DNA from: Lachnospiraceae bacterium C7
Lineage (GTDB): Bacteria > Bacillota > Clostridia > Lachnospirales > Lachnospiraceae
Assembly: GCA_900113385.1 (NCBI GenBank)
Contig: FOPE01000004.1
Location: 1 to 64,000 of the forward strand
Length of the DNA stretch: 64,000 nucleotides
Reading direction: 5' to 3'
Shown here: in pieces, positions 15,679-24,503 of the stretch
Position numbering within the stretch: the first letter of the stretch is position 1
How the letters are laid out: each line of letters starts with the position of its first letter
Notes under the pieces: generated by a model
The model's input: only the letters and a program-made list of their open reading frames with translations
Told to the model about the DNA's origin: nothing
Databases searched by the model: none
Position numbers and translations under genes: made by a program

Positions 15679-18594
15679 ATGCAGATCGAAAAACTAACTG
15701 CTTATAAAATTATAGAAACAAAAAAACTAGATGACATAGGCTCTACAGGTTATATTTTAGAGCACATTAAGAGTGGCGCAAGGGTCAGCATCATTTCTAA
15801 TTCAGATGATAACAAAGTCTTTTATATAGGCTTTAAGACTCCACCAAAAGACGAGACAGGAGTACCACATATTATAGAGCATACAGTTCTTTGTGGTTCA
15901 GATAAATTTCCAGTTAAAGATCCATTTGTAGAATTAGTCAAAGGTTCTTTAAATACATTTTTAAATGCCATGACATACCCTGATAAAACTGTTTATCCTA
16001 TTGCAAGTTGCAATGATAAGGATTTTCAGAATCTTATGGACGTATATTTAGATGCTGTTTTTCATCCAAATATTTACAAACATAAAGAGATTTTTAAACA
16101 AGAAGGTTGGCATTATGAATTAGAGAATAAAGATGCTCCACTTACTATTAATGGAGTTGTATATAATGAGATGAAAGGTGCATATTCATCACCAGAAGAG
16201 ATCTTGCAAGAGCAGATTTCACGTGCACTTTTCCCAGATAATGCTTATGGAAAAGATTCCGGTGGTAATCCACAACATATTCCTGAGTTGACATATGAGG
16301 ATTATCTCAATTTCCACAGAAAATATTATCATCCAGCTAATTCATATATTTATTTATATGGTGACATGGATGTGGCCAAAAAGCTTGATTGGATGGATAA
16401 AGAATATTTAAGCAATTATGATAGAATTGATGTGGATTCAGAGATTAAAAAACAACCGGCTTTTAAAGAAGTCAAAACAGTAGAAAAAGAATATTCAATT
16501 GCATCAGAAGAAGATCCAGCTGATAAGACATATTTATCATATAGCAAGGTTATTGCAGATGTATTAGACAAGAAGTTATATCAAGCCTTTGATGTATTAG
16601 AGTATGCTCTTGTTTCAGCGCCTGGAGCTCCAGTTAGAAAGGCACTTTTAGACGCTGGAATTGGTAAAGATATTCTAAGCTCGTATGATGCTGGAATTTT
16701 ACAACCAACATTTACAATTACTGCAAAAAGAACTAATAAGCAAGAGCAGGCACGTTTCGTAGAAGTTATAGAAAAAGAGCTTAAGAGATTAGTTAAAGAA
16801 GGGCTTAATAAAGATGCATTACGTGCAGCTATCAATGCATCAGAGTTTAGATTTAGAGAGGCTGATTTTGGTCAGTTCCCTAAGGGACTTTTATATGGTC
16901 TTCAGTTATTAGATAGTTGGTTGTTTGATGATACAAAACCATTTATTCACATTGAATGTTTAGACACATTTAAGTTTTTAAAAGAACAGATAGATACAAA
17001 TTATTTCGAAGAATTAATACAAAAATATCTTCTAGATAATACACATGGAGCTGTGGTATCATTAGTACCTGTGGCAGGCCTTAATTCAAAGGCTGATAAA
17101 GCATTAGAAGATGAACTTGCTAAGGTTAAAGCAAGTATGTCAGAAAAAGAGATTGAACAATTAGTAGAAGATACTAAGAGTTTAAAACAATACCAAGAAG
17201 AACCTTCACCAAAAGAAGATTTAGAGAAAATTCCTATGCTTAAACGAGAAGATATGCGTAAGGATGTATTACCATTTTCTAATATTGAAAAAGAAGTTGA
17301 AGGCGTAAAAGTAGTGTTACATGATTACGAAACAAATGGAATTGATTATATCAATTATATGTTTGATATATCTGACTTTTCAAAAGAAGAACTTTTCTAT
17401 GTTGGTATTTTAAAAGCAACACTTAGTTTCGTAGATACAAAGAACTATAAGTATGCAGATCTCTCTAATGCAATTAATATTTATACAGGAGGAATTTCAT
17501 TTACAACTAACAACTTCTCAGCGTATGATGGTTCAGATGAACTTTATGTTAAAGCAGAAGTTAAAATGAAAGTGTTACATGAGAATCTTTCAAAAGCTAT
17601 TGAGTTAGTAAGAGAAGTTATGTTTAATACTGATTTTTCAGATAAGACTAGATTAAAAGAGATTATCTCTCAATCAGTAACAAGACTTAGAAGTTCACTT
17701 AGTAATAATGGTAATTTAATTGCAGCTATGCGAGCAATGACATATTTTTCTAAATTTGCATATTACGTAGATAATATGTCTGGTTTAGAATTTTATAGAC
17801 AGCTTTGTGATATAGATAAAAACTTCCAGGAAAAAGCAGATGAGATTATTGAAAAATTATATGCAGTTTTAAGAAAAATTGTATGTAAAAATAGATTAAT
17901 CGTAAGCGTTACATCTAATAATGAACTTTACGAAGAAACAAAAGACGTTCTAGCTAAAGAATTTGCAACATATGAGCTAGGAGAAACAGTAAGTAAAATG
18001 CCTGCAATTGAATTTACACAAAAAAATGAAGGCTTTATGGACGCTTCACAAATTCAATATGTTGCACGAGCAGGAAGCTTCAAAAAACATGGATTTGAAT
18101 ATAGTGGCTATCTCAGAATTTTAAAAGTTATTTTGAGTTACGATTATCTATGGATTAACGTTAGAGTTAAAGGTGGAGCATATGGTTGCTCAGGTTCATT
18201 CCTTAGAACAGGAGAAGGATATCTTGTATCATATAGAGATCCTAATTTGTCTAAGACTAATGACATTTACGAAAAGACACCAGAATATTTAAGAAACTTC
18301 AATCCTAACGAGCGAGATATGACAAAGTATATCATTGGAACATTTAGCTCAATGGATACACCACTTTATCCAGAAGGAATGGGTTCAAGATCAATGTCTG
18401 CATATATTTCTAAATTATCAATTGATACTCTTCAAAAGGAAAGAGATCAAATCAGAAATGCAACAGTAGAAGATATTAGAAATTTAGCAGATTTAGTACA
18501 GGCAATTCTCGATGATGGTAACATTTGTGTTATCGGAAACGAAGATAATATTAAAAAAGAGTCAAAACTCTTTAAAAACATTGAAACATTATAA
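15679..18594 (+). CDS. M16C family zinc metallopeptidase (presequence-protease type)
   Basis: This 971-residue protein has the four-domain clamshell architecture of the PreP/falcilysin branch. The inverted zinc motif HIIEH is at residues 64-68, with the distal ligand in NEMKGAYSSPEE (Glu near 164). The C-terminal half carries the conserved inactive domain with VRVKGGAYGCSGSF near 827-842. There is no signal peptide, so I infer a cytoplasmic enzyme degrading small unstructured peptides. AGGAGG lies 7 bases before the ATG. era begins 17 bases after the stop, and recO and a lipoprotein gene follow, so this is likely the first gene of an operon. Confidence 0.93.
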   Translation: MQIEKLTAYKIIETKKLDDIGSTGYILEHIKSGARVSIISNSDDNKVFYIGFKTPPKDETGVPHIIEHTVLCGSDKFPVKDPFVELVKGSLNTFLNAMTYPDKTVYPIASCNDKDFQNLMDVYLDAVFHPNIYKHKEIFKQEGWHYELENKDAPLTINGVVYNEMKGAYSSPEEILQEQISRALFPDNAYGKDSGGNPQHIPELTYEDYLNFHRKYYHPANSYIYLYGDMDVAKKLDWMDKEYLSNYDRIDVDSEIKKQPAFKEVKTVEKEYSIASEEDPADKTYLSYSKVIADVLDKKLYQAFDVLEYALVSAPGAPVRKALLDAGIGKDILSSYDAGILQPTFTITAKRTNKQEQARFVEVIEKELKRLVKEGLNKDALRAAINASEFRFREADFGQFPKGLLYGLQLLDSWLFDDTKPFIHIECLDTFKFLKEQIDTNYFEELIQKYLLDNTHGAVVSLVPVAGLNSKADKALEDELAKVKASMSEKEIEQLVEDTKSLKQYQEEPSPKEDLEKIPMLKREDMRKDVLPFSNIEKEVEGVKVVLHDYETNGIDYINYMFDISDFSKEELFYVGILKATLSFVDTKNYKYADLSNAINIYTGGISFTTNNFSAYDGSDELYVKAEVKMKVLHENLSKAIELVREVMFNTDFSDKTRLKEIISQSVTRLRSSLSNNGNLIAAMRAMTYFSKFAYYVDNMSGLEFYRQLCDIDKNFQEKADEIIEKLYAVLRKIVCKNRLIVSVTSNNELYEETKDVLAKEFATYELGETVSKMPAIEFTQKNEGFMDASQIQYVARAGSFKKHGFEYSGYLRILKVILSYDYLWINVRVKGGAYGCSGSFLRTGEGYLVSYRDPNLSKTNDIYEKTPEYLRNFNPNERDMTKYIIGTFSSMDTPLYPEGMGSRSMSAYISKLSIDTLQKERDQIRNATVEDIRNLADLVQAILDDGNICVIGNEDNIKKESKLFKNIETL

Positions 18595-18611
18595 AAATCA
18601 AAGGAGAAATA

Positions 18612-19523
18612 ATGAACGTAAGTTTTAAATCAGGATTTGTAACAATAATAGGTAGACCAAACGTAGGAAAATCAACACTAATGAACAGAATCATTGGTCA
18701 AAAAATTGCAATAACATCAAATAAACCACAGACAACAAGAAACCGTATCCAAACAGTATATACAGATATGGATAAAGGACAAATTGTTTTTGTGGATACA
18801 CCAGGTATTCATAAAGCAAAAAATAAATTAGGAGAGTTTATGGTTAATGCAGCAGAACGTACTTTAAACGAAGTAGATGTTGTATTATGGCTTGTAGAAC
18901 CAACTAATTATGTCGGAGCAGGTGAACAGCATATTATTGAAAAGCTAAAAAAAGCTCAGACTCCAGTTATTTTAATTATCAATAAAGTTGATACAGTAGA
19001 AAATGACAAAATTTTAGAGTACATTGATACATATCGTAAACTATATGATTTTGATGAAATTATTCCTACTTCGGCACTTAGGGGTAACAATGTTGATGAC
19101 GTAATTGACACTATCTTCAAGTATTTACCATATGGTCCACAGTATTACGATGAAGATACAATTACAGATCAGCCTGAAAGAGCTATTTGTGCAGAAATCG
19201 TTAGAGAAAAAGCATTACATGCATTAAGCGATGAAGTTCCACACGGTATTGCAGTAGGAATTGATAGCATGAAAAGCAGAAAAAATAAAAAAGGCTTAAT
19301 TTACGACATTGATGCTACAATTGTTTGCGAAAAGAATTCCCACAAAGGAATTATCATTGGAAAACAAGGTGCTATGCTTAAGAAAATTGGTTCAAATGCT
19401 AGATATGAAATGGAACGTTTATTAGATGCCAAAGTTAACCTTAAATTGTGGGTAAAAGTTAAGAAGGATTGGAGAGACAGTGATTTCTTAATTAAGAACT
19501 TTGGATTCAAAGATGAAGATTAA
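18612..19523 (+). CDS. era: GTPase Era
   Basis: This 303-residue GTPase helps mature 16S rRNA and the 30S subunit. The G domain shows G1 GRPNVGKST (14-22), the switch region TTRNRI, G3 DTPGIH and G4 NKVD. The C-terminal KH domain contains GIIIGKQGAMLKKIG, which binds the 3' end of 16S rRNA. Length is typical. AAGGAG precedes the ATG. It sits 17 bases after the peptidase gene and 8 bases before recO, a conserved Firmicute neighbour. Confidence 0.98.
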   Translation: MNVSFKSGFVTIIGRPNVGKSTLMNRIIGQKIAITSNKPQTTRNRIQTVYTDMDKGQIVFVDTPGIHKAKNKLGEFMVNAAERTLNEVDVVLWLVEPTNYVGAGEQHIIEKLKKAQTPVILIINKVDTVENDKILEYIDTYRKLYDFDEIIPTSALRGNNVDDVIDTIFKYLPYGPQYYDEDTITDQPERAICAEIVREKALHALSDEVPHGIAVGIDSMKSRKNKKGLIYDIDATIVCEKNSHKGIIIGKQGAMLKKIGSNARYEMERLLDAKVNLKLWVKVKKDWRDSDFLIKNFGFKDED

Positions 19524-19531
19524 TAATATAT

Positions 19532-20290
19532 ATGCAAACTAATAATATTGTATTAACAGGCATGGTGTTGTCAGCCATGCCTGTAGGAGATTATGACAAA
19601 AGAGTCACTATTCTCACGAAAGAAAGGGGTAAAATTACAGCTTTTGTTCGAGGAGCAAGGAGGCCAAACAGCCAACTAGTAGCTGTAGCTAATCCCTTTT
19701 GTTTTGGAGAATTTGAGCTCTACGAAGGAAGAAATGCGTATACTTTATCAAAAGCAAACGTAAAAAATTATTTTAGAGAACTTACATTAGACGTATCATC
19801 TGCATATTTTGGCTTTTATTTTTTGGAATTCGCAAATTATTTTTGCCAAGAAAACACAGAAGAAAAAGAATTCTTGAAACTTTTGTATCAATCTCTTAGA
19901 GCATTAGAAAGTCCGCATTTTGATAACAACTTAGTGAAAGCTGTATATGAGCTAAAGGCAATTACTTTAGCAGGAATTGCACCATCGATGTTTAGTTGTA
20001 TGAGATGTCATAAAACGGAGAATTTAAATTATTTTTCGATTGAAAGGTCTGGAATTTTTTGTGGCAATTGCAAAAAAGAACTAAAGACCTATAAGATTTC
20101 TGATGCTACTAGATACACTATGCAGTTTGTGATATCTCAAAGCGTAGAAAAATTATATACGTTTAAGTTGTCTGATGAAATTTTAGACGAGTTAAGGTAC
20201 ATTATGAAGAAATTTATAGAATATCATATTCAACATAAGTTCAAGTCCCTTGAAATAATAGAACAAGACGTGTATAATTACAAAGGTTGA
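19532..20290 (+). CDS. recO: DNA repair protein RecO
   Basis: This 252-residue protein loads RecA with RecF/RecR and anneals single strands. The N-terminal OB domain (MPVGDYDKRVTILTKERGKITAFVRGARRP) is followed by a helical domain and the zinc-binding module CMRCHKTE and CGNCKK. The start at ATG 19532 has no recognisable binding site; with era ending 8 bases earlier, translation probably depends on coupling. An aggag site before the next gene overlaps its 3' flank. Confidence 0.96.
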   Translation: MQTNNIVLTGMVLSAMPVGDYDKRVTILTKERGKITAFVRGARRPNSQLVAVANPFCFGEFELYEGRNAYTLSKANVKNYFRELTLDVSSAYFGFYFLEFANYFCQENTEEKEFLKLLYQSLRALESPHFDNNLVKAVYELKAITLAGIAPSMFSCMRCHKTENLNYFSIERSGIFCGNCKKELKTYKISDATRYTMQFVISQSVEKLYTFKLSDEILDELRYIMKKFIEYHIQHKFKSLEIIEQDVYNYKG

Positions 20291-20312
20291 GACTAAGTTT
20301 AAGGAGAACGAC

Positions 20313-21161
20313 ATGAAAAGATTTTTAAAAGCAGTGCCCGTTGCTTTACTTTGTGGAGCATTGTTAAGTGGATGCGGAGAGTCATATGAAGCTAAAACTA
20401 GTACAATTTTTATTTCGAATGACGGCTCTATAGTTTCCACAGATGTAGAGGCTTTTGATGCTAAGACATACGATAAAAAAGAGTTTAAAAAATATGCAAA
20501 AGAAGCTGTTGATGAGTATAACGACAAGAATGGTTCAGGAAAAGTTAAATTAAAAGATGTAACTTTTAAAAATGATGATGCCATTTTGACAATATCATAT
20601 AAAACATATGAAGATTACATGAAATTTAGTGGAATCGATGCTTATGTTGGAACTGTATCGGATGCAGTTTCAGAAGGCTATGATATAGATGCAGATTTCG
20701 TATATGTTAAAGATGGTAAGGCTGTGAAAAAGATTTCTAAAAGCAAGATTTTAGATGATAATTCAGCTAAGATAGCCATAGTAAAAGCTAATGTTAACGT
20801 AAAAGTCGATGGTGATATTGAGTATACATCAGCTAAAAATGTTAAGGTTTTAGATAACGAAACAGTTGAAATCGCAAATGGAAATGATTTACTTGATTCA
20901 GTTAAAGAACTAAGCAAAAAATCTAATGCAAAGTCAAGTAAAGATAATTCAAGCAAAGACAATTCAAAAAATGAAAAATCTAAAACAAATAAATCTGCCA
21001 AAAAAGCTAGTAAAGAATCAGCAGATACAAGTGTAGATGATGATGATTTAGCTGTTGGTACAGAATCAGAAAGTGAAGTAAAATTTGATTTTAGTGATTC
21101 AAGCAAACATGATAACCAAAATCAGATTTCGGATGTATTCACATACATCATATATAAATAA
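20313..21161 (+). CDS. Lipoprotein with Lys/Ser-rich linker, function unknown
   Basis: This 282-residue protein starts with a lipoprotein signal peptide: KR, a hydrophobic core, then LSGCGES with the lipidation Cys near residue 22. A folded-looking domain of about 165 residues follows, rich in Asp, Lys and short beta-prone stretches, then a low-complexity Lys/Ser/Asn region (about 205-235) and an acidic Asp/Ser tail. It should face outward from the membrane. I recognise no family. AAGGAG precedes the ATG. It lies 22 bases after recO and 50 bases before glyS, a position that may be conserved in related genomes. Confidence 0.85.
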   Translation: MKRFLKAVPVALLCGALLSGCGESYEAKTSTIFISNDGSIVSTDVEAFDAKTYDKKEFKKYAKEAVDEYNDKNGSGKVKLKDVTFKNDDAILTISYKTYEDYMKFSGIDAYVGTVSDAVSEGYDIDADFVYVKDGKAVKKISKSKILDDNSAKIAIVKANVNVKVDGDIEYTSAKNVKVLDNETVEIANGNDLLDSVKELSKKSNAKSSKDNSSKDNSKNEKSKTNKSAKKASKESADTSVDDDDLAVGTESESEVKFDFSDSSKHDNQNQISDVFTYIIYK

Positions 21162-21211
21162 ACTGCATAATTACCTTGCAGAAATCAGAGAGAATGAGAG
21201 GACTATCTGTT

Positions 21212-22609
21212 ATGGAGAAAACCATGGAGAAAATTGTACAAGTAGCAAAAGCAAGAGGATTTGTATATCCTGGCTCTGAAATTTATGGAGGACTTGCAAA
21301 TACTTGGGATTATGGAAATTTAGGTGTAGAACTTAAAAACAACGTAAAAAAAGCTTGGTGGAAAAAATTCATTCAAGAAAACAAATATAACGTAGGTGTT
21401 GACTGTGCTATTCTTATGAATCCACAGACTTGGATTGCTTCAGGTCACTTAGGCGGATTCTCAGATCCACTTATGGATTGTAAAGAATGTCATGAAAGAT
21501 TTAGAGCTGATAAAATCATTGAAGATTTTGCTGAAAAAAATGGTATTGAATTAGAAACATCTGTTGATGGATGGACTAATGAAGCAATGCAAGATTTCAT
21601 TAAAGAGCATTCTATTCCATGTCCAGCTTGTGGAAAACACAACTTTACAGACATCAGACAATTTAACTTAATGTTCAAAACATTCCAAGGTGTTACAGAA
21701 GATGCTAAGAATACAGTATACTTAAGACCAGAAACTGCTCAAGGTATTTTCGTAAACTTTAAAAATGTTCAAAGAACATCACGTAAAAAACTTCCATTTG
21801 GTATTGGACAGGTTGGTAAATCATTCAGAAATGAGATTACACCAGGTAACTTTACATTCCGTACAAGAGAGTTTGAACAGATGGAATTAGAGTTCTTCTG
21901 TGAGCCAGGTACAGATATGGAATGGTTCCACTACTGGAGAAACTTCTGTAAAGAATGGTTATTATCTTTAGGAATTAAAGAAGATGAAATCAGATTAAGA
22001 GATCATGATCAAGACGAATTATCATTCTACTCAAAAGGAACTACAGATATTGAATTTACATTCCCATTTGGTTGGGGAGAATTATGGGGAATCGCTGACA
22101 GAACAGATTATGATTTGAAATGCCATCAAGAAGTATCAGGTCAGGATTTAACATACTTTGATGATCAAAAAGGTGAAAAATATATTCCATACGTTATCGA
22201 GCCATCACTTGGTGCTGACCGTGTAGTATTAGCATTCTTATGTTCAGCATATGATGAGGAAGATATCGGAACAGAAGAAAAGCCAGATGTAAGAACAGTA
22301 TTCCACTTCCATCCAGCTCTTGCACCAGTTAAGATTGGTGTATTACCTCTTTCTAAGAAATTAAACGACAGTGCTACAAAAGTATTCGAGCAACTTGCTA
22401 AGAACTATAACTGTGAGTACGATGATAGAGGAACAATCGGAAAACGTTACCGTAGACAAGATGAAATTGGTACTCCATTCTGTGTAACATATGATTTCGA
22501 TTCAGAAGAAGATCACGCAGTAACAGTACGTGATCGTGATACAATGCAACAAGTAAGAATTAAGATTGAAGATCTTGATGCATATTTCGCAGATAAATTC
22601 AAATTCTAA
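21212..22609 (+). CDS. glyS: Glycyl-tRNA synthetase (alpha2 type)
   Basis: This 465-residue class II synthetase is of the dimeric type, also called glyQS. Motif 2 is visible at [26 protein letters not shown] and motif 3 near [13 protein letters not shown]. The C-terminal anticodon-binding domain contains [22 protein letters not shown]. The start is ATG 21212 ([20 protein letters not shown]), the usual N-terminus in this group, with AGAGGA 9 bases upstream; a frame open from 21176 is not needed. Too little space exists upstream for a T-box, so the gene is probably read from the recO operon. Confidence 0.97.
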   Translation: MEKTMEKIVQVAKARGFVYPGSEIYGGLANTWDYGNLGVELKNNVKKAWWKKFIQENKYNVGVDCAILMNPQTWIASGHLGGFSDPLMDCKECHERFRADKIIEDFAEKNGIELETSVDGWTNEAMQDFIKEHSIPCPACGKHNFTDIRQFNLMFKTFQGVTEDAKNTVYLRPETAQGIFVNFKNVQRTSRKKLPFGIGQVGKSFRNEITPGNFTFRTREFEQMELEFFCEPGTDMEWFHYWRNFCKEWLLSLGIKEDEIRLRDHDQDELSFYSKGTTDIEFTFPFGWGELWGIADRTDYDLKCHQEVSGQDLTYFDDQKGEKYIPYVIEPSLGADRVVLAFLCSAYDEEDIGTEEKPDVRTVFHFHPALAPVKIGVLPLSKKLNDSATKVFEQLAKNYNCEYDDRGTIGKRYRRQDEIGTPFCVTYDFDSEEDHAVTVRDRDTMQQVRIKIEDLDAYFADKFKF

Positions 22610-22610
22610 T

Positions 22611-22720
22611 GATGTTATAATGATATTTTGAATGGTGTTATAATGACATCCTGAAAGATATTCTAAATGATGTTATAATGACATCCTAAAAGATATTCTA
22701 ATGAGTTTATAATAAAATTT
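22611..22720 (+). repeat. Degenerate tandem repeat containing TATAAT boxes
   Basis: Units of 23, 35 and 34 bases and a partial unit each contain TTATAATG. The two longest (22634-22668 and 22669-22702) match at nearly every position, sharing GTTATAATGACATCCT and AAAGATATTCTAA. The repeats start at the glyS stop codon. Confidence 0.8.
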
Positions 22721-22784
22721 TGATTTGAATTAAAATATGTGAGTGCACTTTGACGAGTGGCACGTAATATATTAGAAGATATAT

Positions 22785-22824
22785 GGGCAGGTCCACAATT
22801 TGTGAGATCTGTCCTTTTCTTTTT
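22785..22824 (+). terminator. Intrinsic terminator downstream of glyS
   Basis: GGGCAGGTCCACAA and TTTGTGAGATCTGTCC form a stem of about 14 base pairs, followed by TTTTCTTTTT. A second small hairpin (GTGCACT with AGTGGCAC) lies just upstream near 22744-22763. Confidence 0.8.
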
Positions 22825-22860
22825 GACTTTAATGTGCTAATATTAGGCTAGCGAAGGAAG

Positions 22861-24003
22861 GTGAGGAAAGCGTTAACATTTTTTAAAGAATGGTACAAGG
22901 AATTTGCAAGTGTGAGGGAAAAGTTTATAGGTAATCGCAAAATATTTTTTATGGTTTTAGCAATCGTTATTGGGATATGTGTAGTATTCTTTATAAGATG
23001 TTTACATGACCATATATCACATGATAAATGTGAAGTCTTATGGATGTTTTTTATGATTTTACCATTTCTGTTTATGCATTATGTAGATGAAAAAGGTATA
23101 ATATATCTTGGAATTCCAAGTGAGATAACAGCGATAATTTTAATGTGGACACCTCTTAAAAGTCATATTGGATATTGCGGAAAAAATATGGTGTTGTATT
23201 ATCCAATTATTTATCCTTGTGTTGTTGGTTTCGCATATATAATCAAGCTAGAAATCAATGAATATAAACAAACATTAGAAGAACTTTCAAATGAGAAAAA
23301 AATGCATCAAAAAGAAATTCATCTCAGATTTAAAGAACAGGTTTTATTGTATCAGGAAAAAGAAAGAATTGTAGAAGAATTTTATCAAAAAATTAATCAT
23401 CATAATTTAATTATGGAGCAGTTGATCAAAAATGGTGAACTAGAAGATGTAAAAGCATACTTAGAAGAAATCAATAATAAAATGGATTATGATGAAGAAT
23501 TTTGTAAAGACTGTTGTAATTATGCAATAAAAGGAATACTTTTATTATATAGTCGAAAAGCCAAAGAAGAAGGTTGCAATCTTAAAGTTAGGGCTGAAGT
23601 TCCTAAAAATCTTGAAATCAATCCAACAGATGTCACATATATCTTGGCAAATGCGTTAGAAAATTCAATTAATGCAGCAAAAGAACGTTTAAGAGAACGC
23701 ATAACAGAAACAGATCAGTTAGAAGAATTGTCTGAAGAATATAAGCAAGATAATCTTGTTGAAAATATTCGTGTCTATATTTCCTATGATGTAGAGGAAA
23801 GTGAGTTAGATATTAAAATTGCTAATGGCTGTTCTAAGAATAAGAAGAATCTTTTTACAGAAGATGGAATTCCTATAAGTGATAGAAAAGACGGCGGGAT
23901 GGGAACTATAACCATAAGACGTGTGGCTGAAAAGTATAAAGGAGTAGCCAATTTTAATAGATATGGTGAAACATTTTTAACAAGAGTGCAGATTTTATGC
24001 TAA
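22861..24003 (+). CDS. Orphan sensor histidine kinase-like membrane protein
   Basis: This protein of about 380 residues has an N-terminal membrane region of roughly four helices (near 28-45, 60-78, 84-100 and 115-135), a coiled segment (140-180) and a C-terminal GHKL ATPase domain of the AgrC type: N-box ALENSINAAK and G-box DGGMGTITIRRVAEKYKG. The dimerisation segment reads YQKINHHNLIMEQL, so the phosphoacceptor His is probable but not in a classic RHD motif. The GTG at 22861 abuts AAGGAAG with no spacing; a GTG at 22912 is an alternative start. No response regulator gene is adjacent. Confidence 0.8.
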   Translation: MRKALTFFKEWYKEFASVREKFIGNRKIFFMVLAIVIGICVVFFIRCLHDHISHDKCEVLWMFFMILPFLFMHYVDEKGIIYLGIPSEITAIILMWTPLKSHIGYCGKNMVLYYPIIYPCVVGFAYIIKLEINEYKQTLEELSNEKKMHQKEIHLRFKEQVLLYQEKERIVEEFYQKINHHNLIMEQLIKNGELEDVKAYLEEINNKMDYDEEFCKDCCNYAIKGILLLYSRKAKEEGCNLKVRAEVPKNLEINPTDVTYILANALENSINAAKERLRERITETDQLEELSEEYKQDNLVENIRVYISYDVEESELDIKIANGCSKNKKNLFTEDGIPISDRKDGGMGTITIRRVAEKYKGVANFNRYGETFLTRVQILC

Positions 24004-24503
24004 AAAGTATAGAAACTGCATTCTTTTTTTGTCTTAGATGACATGTTTTTCACCTCTAATCAAAGCATGGATGGGGTAAAATTTGCAGCTATAAAAGCAA
24101 AATATTCCGCTTAAAGATGTCAGATAATTCAAAAAGTATCATATTAAAGGTGGGAAAAATTGAAAACAAGACTGTTGATGCTATAAAATCATCGTAAATA
24201 CGACTAAAAAACAGAAAAACACTAGGTCTATAATCGGCAAAACGACAAAAAACGAAAAGATATTATCAGACAACTTACAGAATAACATTAAAAAGACAAG
24301 TAATAATCAAAAAAGAAGGAAAAACAGAGAAAAGAAAATAAATTTTATTAAATTTTGATAAAAAGCTTGTAAAAAATATAAAGTGTGCTAAAATAATTTG
24401 TGTGCGATATTACTAAAAAAATTCGCAATATAATGTATGGGATAGGCATTTTTACGAAAATGCCGCAAATGGGTAAAAAAATGTAATAGGAGGAAGTGTT
24501 AAA
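24004..24503 (+). promoter_or_regulatory. ppdK upstream region with promoter and leader hairpins
   Basis: No ORF is supportable in this 500-base gap. A promoter is visible at 24367-24394: TTGTAA, 16 bases, TAAAAT with a TG element just before. The leader then carries a perfect hairpin, GGCATTTT-TACG-AAAATGCC (24445-24464). A weaker pairing of GCGATATT with ATTCGC lies around 24404-24427. The AGGAGG binding site lies about 10 bases before the ATG. Confidence 0.65.
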
